DNA of 48,568 nt, taken from Alkaliphilus serpentinus (GTDB lineage Bacteria; Bacillota; Clostridia; Peptostreptococcales; Natronincolaceae). The stretch covers positions 1-48,568 of the forward strand of contig NZ_WBZB01000026.1 of assembly GCF_009017255.1 (NCBI RefSeq), in the 5' to 3' direction. Shown here piece by piece: positions 16,717 through 23,917 of the stretch. Numbering within the stretch: position 1 is the stretch's first letter; each line of letters starts with the position of its first letter. The translations under genes were made by a program, and so were the position numbers. The notes under the pieces are model-generated. The model was given only the letters and a program-made list of their open reading frames with translations. It was not told where the DNA came from and ran no database searches.

Positions 16717-17226
16717 TTATAATGTTGACATATCTAGCTTGTCATTATTGTCATCTAATCTATCAGTGGCTGTTTTCCATGCGTTTATTCCAAATCTTAT
16801 AGCCATTAAAAATGAACCAATAGGTATAGCTATATAAACAAACCACATTGGCATATAGAGTGCTGGACTTTTTTGTGAAGTATTAATCACTAACATAGTA
16901 TTTTCATATCCATAATAGGTAATTATAAAACAAAATAGCGCACTAACTAATTCTGCTAACATCATTAATAATTTCTTTATCTTTGGAGGTGCGTTAGATA
17001 CAAATATATCTATACCGACATGAAGATAATTCCTCACACACACGCTTCCACCAATAAATGTAATCCATATCATGATGTACCTAATCACTTCTTCTGCCCA
17101 CGTTGGCGAGTTTGAAAATACGTACCTCAGTATTACATTTGTAAATAAAAGTATTGTAGCTGCTAATAAGAGAAAAGCGATTAATCCTTCTTCAAAACGA
17201 ACCAAAACTTTGTTGATTTTTTTCAT
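16717..17226 (-). CDS. dctQ: TRAP transporter small permease, DctQ family
   Basis: The protein has 169 residues with four membrane helices and the DctQ-type stretch FSNSPTWAEEVIRYIMIW (about residues 36-53). It partners DctM. I prefer the second ATG (17226) because AGGAGG stands 8 nt before it; the first ATG (17232) is too close to this site. A stem-loop separates it from dctP. Confidence 0.9.
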   Translation of the reverse strand: MKKINKVLVRFEEGLIAFLLLAATILLFTNVILRYVFSNSPTWAEEVIRYIMIWITFIGGSVCVRNYLHVGIDIFVSNAPPKIKKLLMMLAELVSALFCFIITYYGYENTMLVINTSQKSPALYMPMWFVYIAIPIGSFLMAIRFGINAWKTATDRLDDNNDKLDMSTL

Positions 17227-17248
17227 CCACATACCCTCCTACTTATTA

Positions 17249-17276
17249 AAATAGAGGTATTTACATACCTCTATTT
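17249..17276 (-). other. Stem-loop between dctP and dctQ
   Basis: A perfect 12-bp stem (AAATAGAGGTAT and its complement) has a 4-nt loop. No T-run follows on the minus strand; the dctQ ribosome site comes next. It probably stabilises the dctP transcript end and lowers dctQ/M expression relative to the binding protein. Confidence 0.65.
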
Positions 17277-17286
17277 AATTATTTAT

Positions 17287-18354
17287 TTATTTACTTCTTT
17301 CTTCCCCAAATTTTATAAGCTTATCAATTAATTCTCCACCTATTTTATCTCTAAATTCAACATAAACAGGCTTACTTAACTCCTTTAATGTTTCTATTTC
17401 CTCTGGAGTCATATAATATACTTGGGTACCTGCATTCATCATATTCTTCATATAGCCTTCATTTGCTTCATTAGTCATTACTTTATGAATTTCTCTCATC
17501 TCTATACCAGCTTCAACTACAGCATCTTGTAAATCTTTCGGAAGACTTTCAAACCATTTGTTGCTTGCAGCAAGGAAGTATGTCAAGTAAGCATGATCTG
17601 CTACGGTTATCCAATCCTGAACTTCATAAAATTTCATATCATGGTTTGAAATGATCGGATTCTCTTGTCCATCCACAACTTTTTGCTGAAGTGCATTATA
17701 TACTTCTGCAAAATCTATCGGAACCGGATTTGCTCCCCAAGCTTTAAATTGAGCCATTATAACAGGAGCTTCCATAGTTCTTATTTTCATTCCTTTAAAG
17801 AAGTCTGGTCCTTTTATTGGTTTATCAGCAGTAAAATGTTTATATCCTTCTGCATTAAATGAGATCCCTTTTATACCTATGGTTTCAAGTCCTGCCATAA
17901 GTTCTTGTCCAATTTCTCCCTCTAGAGCTTCCCACATGATGTCCTCACTAGGGAATATGAACGGAAGGTCTAATACAGTAAGCTTTTGGTCAAATCCAGC
18001 ATATTTTGCAGTTGGAGTCCATACCATTTCTATAGTACCCATTTGCATACCTTCAATCATCTCTCTAGCACTTCCCAGTTGCTGCGCTGGATATATCTGA
18101 ACTTCAATACGTCCATTGGTTTTTTCTTCTAGAATTTCTTTATACTTAAGAGCTGCCTCATGATATGGTGAATTGGTTGTATAATCATGTGCAAATTTTA
18201 ATACTATCTTTTCTGAGTTGTTTTCTGTTCCACCATTGCTAGTATTTTCATTTGAAATAGTTGGTGAATTACCTCTATTGCATCCGCTTACTATTCCTAA
18301 TACTAAAATAAAAACCATAAATAGTACAATTATTTTTCTTGAGAACCTAAACAT
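17287..18354 (-). CDS. dctP: TRAP transporter solute-binding lipoprotein, DctP family
   Basis: The protein has 355 residues. The lipobox ends at Cys25 (GIVSGC), so the protein is anchored outside the membrane. The mature part follows the DctP fold: KFAHDYTTNSPYHEAALKY near the start, IEVQIYPAQQLGSAREMIEG at about 80-100, and KIRTMEAPV near residue 190 holding the conserved arginine that binds the carboxylate of the ligand. AAGGAGGAG precedes the ATG. It is the first gene behind a sigma-54 promoter, next to the two-component genes. Confidence 0.93.
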   Translation of the reverse strand: MFRFSRKIIVLFMVFILVLGIVSGCNRGNSPTISNENTSNGGTENNSEKIVLKFAHDYTTNSPYHEAALKYKEILEEKTNGRIEVQIYPAQQLGSAREMIEGMQMGTIEMVWTPTAKYAGFDQKLTVLDLPFIFPSEDIMWEALEGEIGQELMAGLETIGIKGISFNAEGYKHFTADKPIKGPDFFKGMKIRTMEAPVIMAQFKAWGANPVPIDFAEVYNALQQKVVDGQENPIISNHDMKFYEVQDWITVADHAYLTYFLAASNKWFESLPKDLQDAVVEAGIEMREIHKVMTNEANEGYMKNMMNAGTQVYYMTPEEIETLKELSKPVYVEFRDKIGGELIDKLIKFGEERSK

Positions 18355-18457
18355 ATAACTCCTCCTTTTTATTAAAAAATATTGGAATGCATGCTTAATA
18401 TTAACGAATTTTCAAGCATTAATAAAAATGCATTTACCCCCTTCATTCTTATTATGA

Positions 18458-18473
18458 AGCAATAATTATGCCA
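18458..18473 (-). promoter_or_regulatory. Sigma-54 (-24/-12) promoter of dctPQM-benE
   Basis: On the minus strand the sequence is TGGCAT, five bases, TTGCT, matching the sigma-54 consensus TGGCAY-N5-TTGCW with invariant GG and GC. Transcription would start near 18447, giving a leader of about 90 nt before dctP. The adjacent NtrC-type regulator carries the sigma-54 contact motif, which supports this site strongly. Confidence 0.88.
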
Positions 18474-18518
18474 AACTATAAACTGCTAATTTAAGTAACT
18501 TCATTTGTATATATTTAA

Positions 18519-18564
18519 AATAATTCTGCAAAATTTGCGAATATGCAAATTTTGCAGAATTATT
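18519..18564 (-). promoter_or_regulatory. Perfect 20-bp dyad: enhancer site and/or terminator
   Basis: The arms 18519-18538 and 18545-18564 are exactly complementary (core TTCTGCAAAATTTGC) around a 6-nt centre. The dyad includes the stop codon of the regulator gene. Its centre lies about 95 bp upstream of the predicted start of the sigma-54 promoter, where NtrC-type activators usually bind. Read as RNA it is also a long hairpin followed by TTTTAAATAT, so it may end the regulator transcript as well. I cannot separate the two roles. Confidence 0.7.
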
Positions 18565-19921
18565 CTTGTGATTCCGTATACTGTTTAATTTTATATTGTA
18601 AATTTCTTTCGCTAATTTTTAGACACTCTGCTGTTTTTCTCCTATTTCCTTTAAAATGTTCTAGTGTTTTTAGAATTACTTCCTTTTCTGCTTGATTTAA
18701 GCTTATTCCTACTTTAATTCTAACTAAGTCCTTATCTGAAAGTTGATCTCTAATAGTACTTGTTATATATTCAGGCAAATCATCTACATCTATTTTTTCT
18801 TTATCCGTGAGAACCACTGCTCTCTCGAGAAGATTTTCTAATTCTCTTACATTACCTGGATAAGTATATCCTTCTAAAATATTAATTGCATTATTGGTAA
18901 ATCCCTTAATATTTTTATTGAACTTTTTATTGTATTTATCTAAAAAGTACTTTATAAGAACAACTATATCTTCCTTCCTATCTCTTAATGGAGGTAATTT
19001 TATGTTGATTACATTCAACCTATAATAAAGATCCTCCCTAAATCTATTGTTTCTTACTTCTTCCATAAGATCTTTATTAGTTGCTGCGATTATCCTAACG
19101 TCAACTTTTTTAGGATTTTCTCCTCCTAAAGGGATTATCTCCGTATCTTCAACTACTCTTAAGATTTTTGCTTGCAAAAGCATATCCATTTCTCCAATTT
19201 CATCCAGAAAAAGTGTTCCATTATTGGCAAGTTCAATTTTCCCCAATTTCTTTTTATCCGCTCCGGTGAATGCACCTTTTTCATAGCCAAATAATTCGCT
19301 TTCTAGAAGATTACTGGGTATAGCCGCACAATTTACAATCTCTAATTTTTCATCTTTTCTTTTCCCTCCAAAATGTATTGCTTTAGCCAAGATATCTTTT
19401 CCAGTGCCACTTTCCCCTGTAATTAAAATTGTAGTATCTATATCTTTTATTTTATTAACTGTAACTAAGACATTTCTTAATTTCTGAGATCTTCCTATTA
19501 TTCCATTTATTGAATACTCTTTTTCAACAATCTGCTTTAAATTTGACAGTGAACTGTTTATAAACGTATAATCTAAAGCCTTACTTATAAATACTTTTAG
19601 TTCCTCCATGTTTAAAGGTTTAGATACATAATTTATAGCACCCATTTTTATCGCTTCAACGGTCGATTCTATACTACCATAAGCTGTCATTATAATAACT
19701 TGTATTTCATCCTTTATAGCTTTGATTTGTTTAAGAACCAGTAATCCATCAATATTTCCAATTTTTAAATCTAGTATAACTACATCAATATCCTTGTTTT
19801 GTATAATCTCGAATCCATCCTCTGGATTTTGAGTACTATACACCTTATATATATCTTCTAATGCAAATTCCAGAGAATCGCATATTGATGGTTCATCATC
19901 TATAATAAGTATCTTATTCAT
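18560..19921 (-). CDS. NtrC/DctD-type sigma-54 response regulator
   Basis: The protein has 453 residues. The receiver domain (1-120) has acidic residues D8 and D9, phosphoacceptor D51 and K101. The AAA+ domain (about 138-370) has Walker A GESGTGKD (169-176), the sigma-54 contact loop GAFTGA (216-221) and Walker B FLDEIGE (238-244). The C-terminal Fis-type helix-turn-helix contains GNRRKTAECLKISERNLQYK. It should activate the -24/-12 promoter found directly downstream. It starts 6 nt after the sensor kinase stop, so both are co-transcribed. Confidence 0.95.
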   Translation of the reverse strand: MNKILIIDDEPSICDSLEFALEDIYKVYSTQNPEDGFEIIQNKDIDVVILDLKIGNIDGLLVLKQIKAIKDEIQVIIMTAYGSIESTVEAIKMGAINYVSKPLNMEELKVFISKALDYTFINSSLSNLKQIVEKEYSINGIIGRSQKLRNVLVTVNKIKDIDTTILITGESGTGKDILAKAIHFGGKRKDEKLEIVNCAAIPSNLLESELFGYEKGAFTGADKKKLGKIELANNGTLFLDEIGEMDMLLQAKILRVVEDTEIIPLGGENPKKVDVRIIAATNKDLMEEVRNNRFREDLYYRLNVINIKLPPLRDRKEDIVVLIKYFLDKYNKKFNKNIKGFTNNAINILEGYTYPGNVRELENLLERAVVLTDKEKIDVDDLPEYITSTIRDQLSDKDLVRIKVGISLNQAEKEVILKTLEHFKGNRRKTAECLKISERNLQYKIKQYTESQE

Positions 19922-19927
19922 AGTACC

Positions 19928-21904
19928 TTACCCCTTACCGTTATTTAAAATTAAGCTTACCTTTGTACCAATTCCTTTTTTACTAGAGATTATTATATCT
20001 CCTCCAAGCCCCTTTATCTGTTGATAGCATATTGAAAGCCCAAGACCTGTACCATTCTCCTTAGTTGTATAAAAAGGCTCAAATATTTTATCAATACATT
20101 CGTTATCTATACCCAAACCATCATCTTCAATATCGATATATACACTATCCTTTACCTCATAAACTGAGATGCCTATTTTCCCTTCTAGTTCTATGGCTTC
20201 AATGCTATTTAATAATATATTAATCAAGATTTGCTTCAGCATTTGTATATCTCCATAAGTAACAAACTCACTAGTGTATTTTTTTATAACTTCTATGTTT
20301 TTCTTATTAATGGATGATTCTAGTAAACTTATAGTTTGATCTATAATTGGAGTAATTGAGAATTCTTCGTAGTGATTTTTTTTAGGTTTTGCGTAGTCCA
20401 AGAGGTCTGTTAGGAGATTATCCAGTCTTGTAATCTCCTGAGGAACCTGTACAGTTATCTTTTCTCTAAATTTTGGGTTGTCATACTTTATTGGTAATAT
20501 TTCTAAATAGGTTTTTATAGAAGTTAGAGGATTGCGTATTTCATGTGCAAGACCTGCAATCATTCTTCCTAATGATTGCATTTTATCTTTCTGTGAAAGA
20601 GCATTTCTAATAGTTTTTTCTTCGGTAATATTTCTAAAAGTTAAAACGCCCCCAGAATTTTTTGAATGCCCTATGTAAAGAGGAGAAATTAGATAATTAT
20701 AATAGTATTTTTCGCCTTTTAAATTGAAAATCGTTTCCTCTATATTTAATCCTTTCTCCTCTTGTATACAGTAATTTATATGCTCAATATTAAAAAACTT
20801 ATCTAAGCCTAACTCCTGAAAGGTTCGTCCAACACAATCATCTCTATTCAATTCAAATATTTTTTCTGCTCTTTGATTAAAGGCAGTAATGCCTCCAGAA
20901 TTATCAAAGGTTATAAGTCCTATACTCAAACTATCTATAATCTGTTCTTTAAATTTATCACTCTCTTTAATAATATTTCTACTAATATCTAGTTCTTGAT
21001 TAATTAAATATAATTCTTCAGTTCTTTTATTTACCTCTGCCTTTAAATCGTTATTCCATTTTACAGAAACACCAAAAATAACTATAGCTAATACTATTGT
21101 ACCTATGATGCCATATACATAATACTTTCGTTCTTCCCAAATAAAATAAGCCTCTTTTCCAAACCATTTTTCATATATTTTACTATATGTGCCATTTTTC
21201 TTTAATCTCTCTAGTGCTTCATTTATATCTTTTAGCAGAACCGTATTTCCTTTTCTTACTGCTATACCATAATCAACTTGATTTATTTCCTCTCCCATTA
21301 TCTTAATATTATTTTTGAGTTGGAGTTTGTTTAATATGTATATTCCAGTTAGCCGGTTACCAAATACTGCATCTATCTTTTGATTGTTTAGCTTATCGAA
21401 AGCATCTTCAAGATCTGAGACAAACATAACTTCAATTTCACCTATTTCAGCAAGTATATAAGCTGCAGAATCACTTCTTTGTACTGCAACTATCTTCCCC
21501 TTAAAGTCATTAGAATTAAGCACCTTTTCATCTTCAGTTCTTACAAAAAATACTGATGAATTCAATAAATAGGGTGTTGAAAAATCAAAAAATTCCTTTC
21601 GCTGCTTGTTAAAGTTCATACCTTGAACAGCATCTATCTCTCCATCTTGTAGAGCTCGATGAACTTCCAACCAATCCATAGGGAGAAGCTTAATTTCAAC
21701 ACCCATCTCAATAGCTATTGCTCTCATTAAATCTACATTAAACCCCCTATATTCTCCATCATCATCAAGAAATTCATAGGGTGGATAATTCTTATCGCCT
21801 GCTATAACGAGAATATCACCATTTTCATTTATTCCGTAGGATAAAGGTATGCTAAAGGATATTAAAACAAAGAGTATAATAGTCGCTCTTGCTATCAGTT
21901 TCAA
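19928..21904 (-). CDS. Sensor histidine kinase with periplasmic solute-binding (SBP3) domain
   Basis: The protein has 658 residues and a TTG start with a G-rich ribosome site. Domains: signal peptide or first helix (1-24), a complete family-3 solute-binding domain outside the membrane (about 30-250; NYPPYEF and WLEVHRALQDGEIDAVQG are typical), a membrane helix (262-281) and a short coiled coil. A PAS domain (about 320-430), a HisKA domain with His454 (GLAHEIRNPL) and an HATPase domain (DDGLGI, FEPFYTTKENGTGLGL) follow. It probably senses the solute directly and phosphorylates the regulator that drives the TRAP operon. SBP3 domains mostly bind amino acids, so the ligand need not be a dicarboxylate. 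Confidence 0.94.
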   Translation of the reverse strand: MKLIARATIILFVLISFSIPLSYGINENGDILVIAGDKNYPPYEFLDDDGEYRGFNVDLMRAIAIEMGVEIKLLPMDWLEVHRALQDGEIDAVQGMNFNKQRKEFFDFSTPYLLNSSVFFVRTEDEKVLNSNDFKGKIVAVQRSDSAAYILAEIGEIEVMFVSDLEDAFDKLNNQKIDAVFGNRLTGIYILNKLQLKNNIKIMGEEINQVDYGIAVRKGNTVLLKDINEALERLKKNGTYSKIYEKWFGKEAYFIWEERKYYVYGIIGTIVLAIVIFGVSVKWNNDLKAEVNKRTEELYLINQELDISRNIIKESDKFKEQIIDSLSIGLITFDNSGGITAFNQRAEKIFELNRDDCVGRTFQELGLDKFFNIEHINYCIQEEKGLNIEETIFNLKGEKYYYNYLISPLYIGHSKNSGGVLTFRNITEEKTIRNALSQKDKMQSLGRMIAGLAHEIRNPLTSIKTYLEILPIKYDNPKFREKITVQVPQEITRLDNLLTDLLDYAKPKKNHYEEFSITPIIDQTISLLESSINKKNIEVIKKYTSEFVTYGDIQMLKQILINILLNSIEAIELEGKIGISVYEVKDSVYIDIEDDGLGIDNECIDKIFEPFYTTKENGTGLGLSICYQQIKGLGGDIIISSKKGIGTKVSLILNNGKG

Positions 21905-22123
21905 TAAGTATCCCCCCCTGCCCCTACCTTTATATTTTTATATATTATAAAATATTTCCTATAACTAACTTCTTCTACTTTAAAAATAACATTATATAAT
22001 TCAACTAAATACTGCTTTTTTCCTGCTAGCTATCATTTAAATTCTTACTGATTCAATAATATACCTTAAGGTTTCTTCTTTAAAATTAGTCAGATAAAGT
22101 ATTAGGCCTACTCAGGCACATTT
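21905..22123. other. Upstream region of the two-component operon
   Basis: About 220 bp of very AT-rich DNA. Several TATAAT-like hexamers occur on the minus strand (for example near 21947 and 21995), but none has a good -35 at 16-18 nt. I cannot assign the promoter. Confidence 0.35.
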
Positions 22124-22246
22124 GATTATTATTGGCGCCCTCAATAGCGTTAGTAGTGAATATATTTTTAATGAAGAAATAGCATCCAACACCATCAATA
22201 GCTCTAAATTTGTTGATATGATATGTTGCTTTCAGGCTTGAGTTAA
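22124..22246 (+). pseudogene. 3' remnant of a tetR gene
   Basis: Translated in frame this gives LIIIGALNSVSSEYIFNEE and further residues, nearly the same as the C-terminus of the intact TetR protein at 10265-10846. A 5-nt insertion near 22225 shifts the frame in the last codons and creates an early TGA at 22239. Nothing upstream of 22124 resembles the rest of tetR. It is a stub left by rearrangement. Confidence 0.85.
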
Positions 22247-22254
22247 TTAAAGGA

Positions 22255-22279
22255 CCCCGTAGGTTTTCTACCTACGGGG
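22255..22279 (+). terminator. Terminator copy between tetR remnant and lamin-tail gene
   Basis: The same 10-bp stem as at 10855-10879 (CCCCGTAGGT and ACCTACGGGG), with one loop base changed. On the minus strand it lies 17 nt beyond the stop of the gene at 22297 and may end that transcript. Confidence 0.75.
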
Positions 22280-22296
22280 TTAACTTTGTCATATTC

Positions 22297-23751
22297 TTAT
22301 TTAATTTCAGCAATTACGTTTCCTTTAGTATCGTATAGAGTGCCTTTATCTGTCACAAAGTTATCTCTTATAACGAAATCCCCTTGAACATCTTTTTCCT
22401 GACCCTCCTTTATCAAATCAAAAATGTTTTGGTGGCCAGCCTTAACAATTGAATTCTTCTCAATATAATAAACATTATTTTCTTTATCTTCGACAATGCA
22501 GCCCCCTAAATCAAAATTTTTTTTTGAATGATTTTGTAGAGTTATTCGATGATTAATTAAATCTAATTGTCTAATGACGATACCACTAAACTCTCTGGTG
22601 TCTAGCTCATACTTTTCTCCATCTGTCTTCAATACAATACTTCCGTCTGCCTTTGTATCATAGACTTCAACCTCCAGCTCCTTCAACTTTTCATATACAG
22701 CATAAGAAGTTGACTCATCCAGTTCTTCGGAATCTTCAATAAAGCTATTGTAGGATGCATCTATAATTACTACCTTAGGATTTATGTTTTCTAAGATCTC
22801 AAGGTTTGTTAAATCCTCCACGCTACTAATGTTGAGTTTTATTATTTCTGTATCTTTAAAATCCTTATAACTCCTATTATCCAGAGTCCCCTTAAGTAAT
22901 AGCTCTATATTAGTATGTTGAAGTATAATAGTGGGATTATCTAGGCTATTTTTCATTAGTTTTAAATGTACTCCATTGCTTAAATCCATTTTCATATCCT
23001 TATATGTAAGGAATACTACAACATTGTTGCTTGGCATTAGTGATAAATTCCCCCTTAATTCATCTGCCTCCTTTTTATCACCGGAATAGAGGAACTTGTA
23101 AATATTAAAGCTCTCCATCACATCCTTCAACCCACTTTTCTCATGAAGGTTATAATTGGTTGAAATATATAGTTGGATATCCTTTACCCCTTGATTCTTT
23201 AAATAATTTCTCACGATTATTCCATCTTCTTCTCCACCGCTATTAATAAGAATGTGGTAATCTTTATAATCAATTAGGATGCTTTCTCCTTCACCTACAT
23301 CAATAAAATGAACCTCAATGTTGTTGTCCCTATAGATATTAATTATTCGTTCCTCTTCATCCCATGTTACCTTTCCTTTGAATACCTTCCTTATGAAATC
23401 TATGGGTATCATAATATACCCATTAATCCTCATTGGTGACGATTCTAAAGGGATCCTTTCTTCATTGATATAAACGAATTTACTACCTAGCTTAAATCTA
23501 ATATTACTGTCACCAATTTTTCCTTGAATATTTCTTTCCTCTGAGTTATATTCGTAACTCATACCGAATTTATCTGCTACCAATTCTAATGAAAGGGAAG
23601 GTACATTATTTATAATGGCTGCTTGATTTGGCATATCATTTATCTGATGACCCTCAAACCTTATCCTTATATCACCTTCCCCTGCAAAGGTTTGTAATAC
23701 TGTGATCAATATAATTATCATGATTATAGGTAACATAACCTTACACTTCAT
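22297..23751 (-). CDS. Exported protein: copper-amine-oxidase stalk domain, degenerate MBL domain, lamin-tail-like end
   Basis: I start at the ATG at 23751 (484 residues), which has AGGGGG 8-9 nt before it; the frame opens earlier with a TTG. A signal peptide (1-22) is followed by a copper-amine-oxidase N-terminal-like domain (about 30-140; INGYIMIPIDFIRKVF). A ComEC-type metallo-beta-lactamase-like domain begins with VHFIDVGEGESILI (147-160). Where active members have an HxHxDH motif this protein has TNYNLHEKSG (198-207), so the metal site is lost. The C-terminal 100 residues (SGIVIRQLDLINHRITLQNH, ending TLYDTKGNVIAEIK) look like a lamin-tail domain. It is probably a non-catalytic extracellular protein. 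It is a monocistronic unit at the end of the polysaccharide locus. Confidence 0.75.
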   Translation of the reverse strand: MKCKVMLPIIMIIILITVLQTFAGEGDIRIRFEGHQINDMPNQAAIINNVPSLSLELVADKFGMSYEYNSEERNIQGKIGDSNIRFKLGSKFVYINEERIPLESSPMRINGYIMIPIDFIRKVFKGKVTWDEEERIINIYRDNNIEVHFIDVGEGESILIDYKDYHILINSGGEEDGIIVRNYLKNQGVKDIQLYISTNYNLHEKSGLKDVMESFNIYKFLYSGDKKEADELRGNLSLMPSNNVVVFLTYKDMKMDLSNGVHLKLMKNSLDNPTIILQHTNIELLLKGTLDNRSYKDFKDTEIIKLNISSVEDLTNLEILENINPKVVIIDASYNSFIEDSEELDESTSYAVYEKLKELEVEVYDTKADGSIVLKTDGEKYELDTREFSGIVIRQLDLINHRITLQNHSKKNFDLGGCIVEDKENNVYYIEKNSIVKAGHQNIFDLIKEGQEKDVQGDFVIRDNFVTDKGTLYDTKGNVIAEIK

Positions 23752-23827
23752 CCTAATTTCCCCCTCTTTAATCAATTACTATAATTATATTGTTGTAGTA
23801 CAAACTATATTCAGTTTTATTGCAAAC

Positions 23828-23866
23828 AAAAAGCCAGCATTATCCTTAAAGATATGCTAGCCTTAA
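23828..23866 (-). terminator. Terminator of the polysaccharide locus (after capD-like gene)
   Basis: On the minus strand AGCATATC pairs with GATAATGCT (one bulged base), with further pairs outward, and TTTTTGTTT follows. It lies about 50 nt after the stop at 23918. Confidence 0.65.
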
Positions 23867-23917
23867 TGTTTATCCTATTAAGTTTTCTATTGTTTACACT
23901 CTACAAATCTTATGTTT

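Larger units (their letters stand above)
22124..22360. repeat. Direct repeat copy B
   Basis: This is the counterpart of 10729-10960 in the same orientation. Here the tetR part is the stub and the convergent lamin-tail gene (22297-23751) is intact. Confidence 0.85.
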
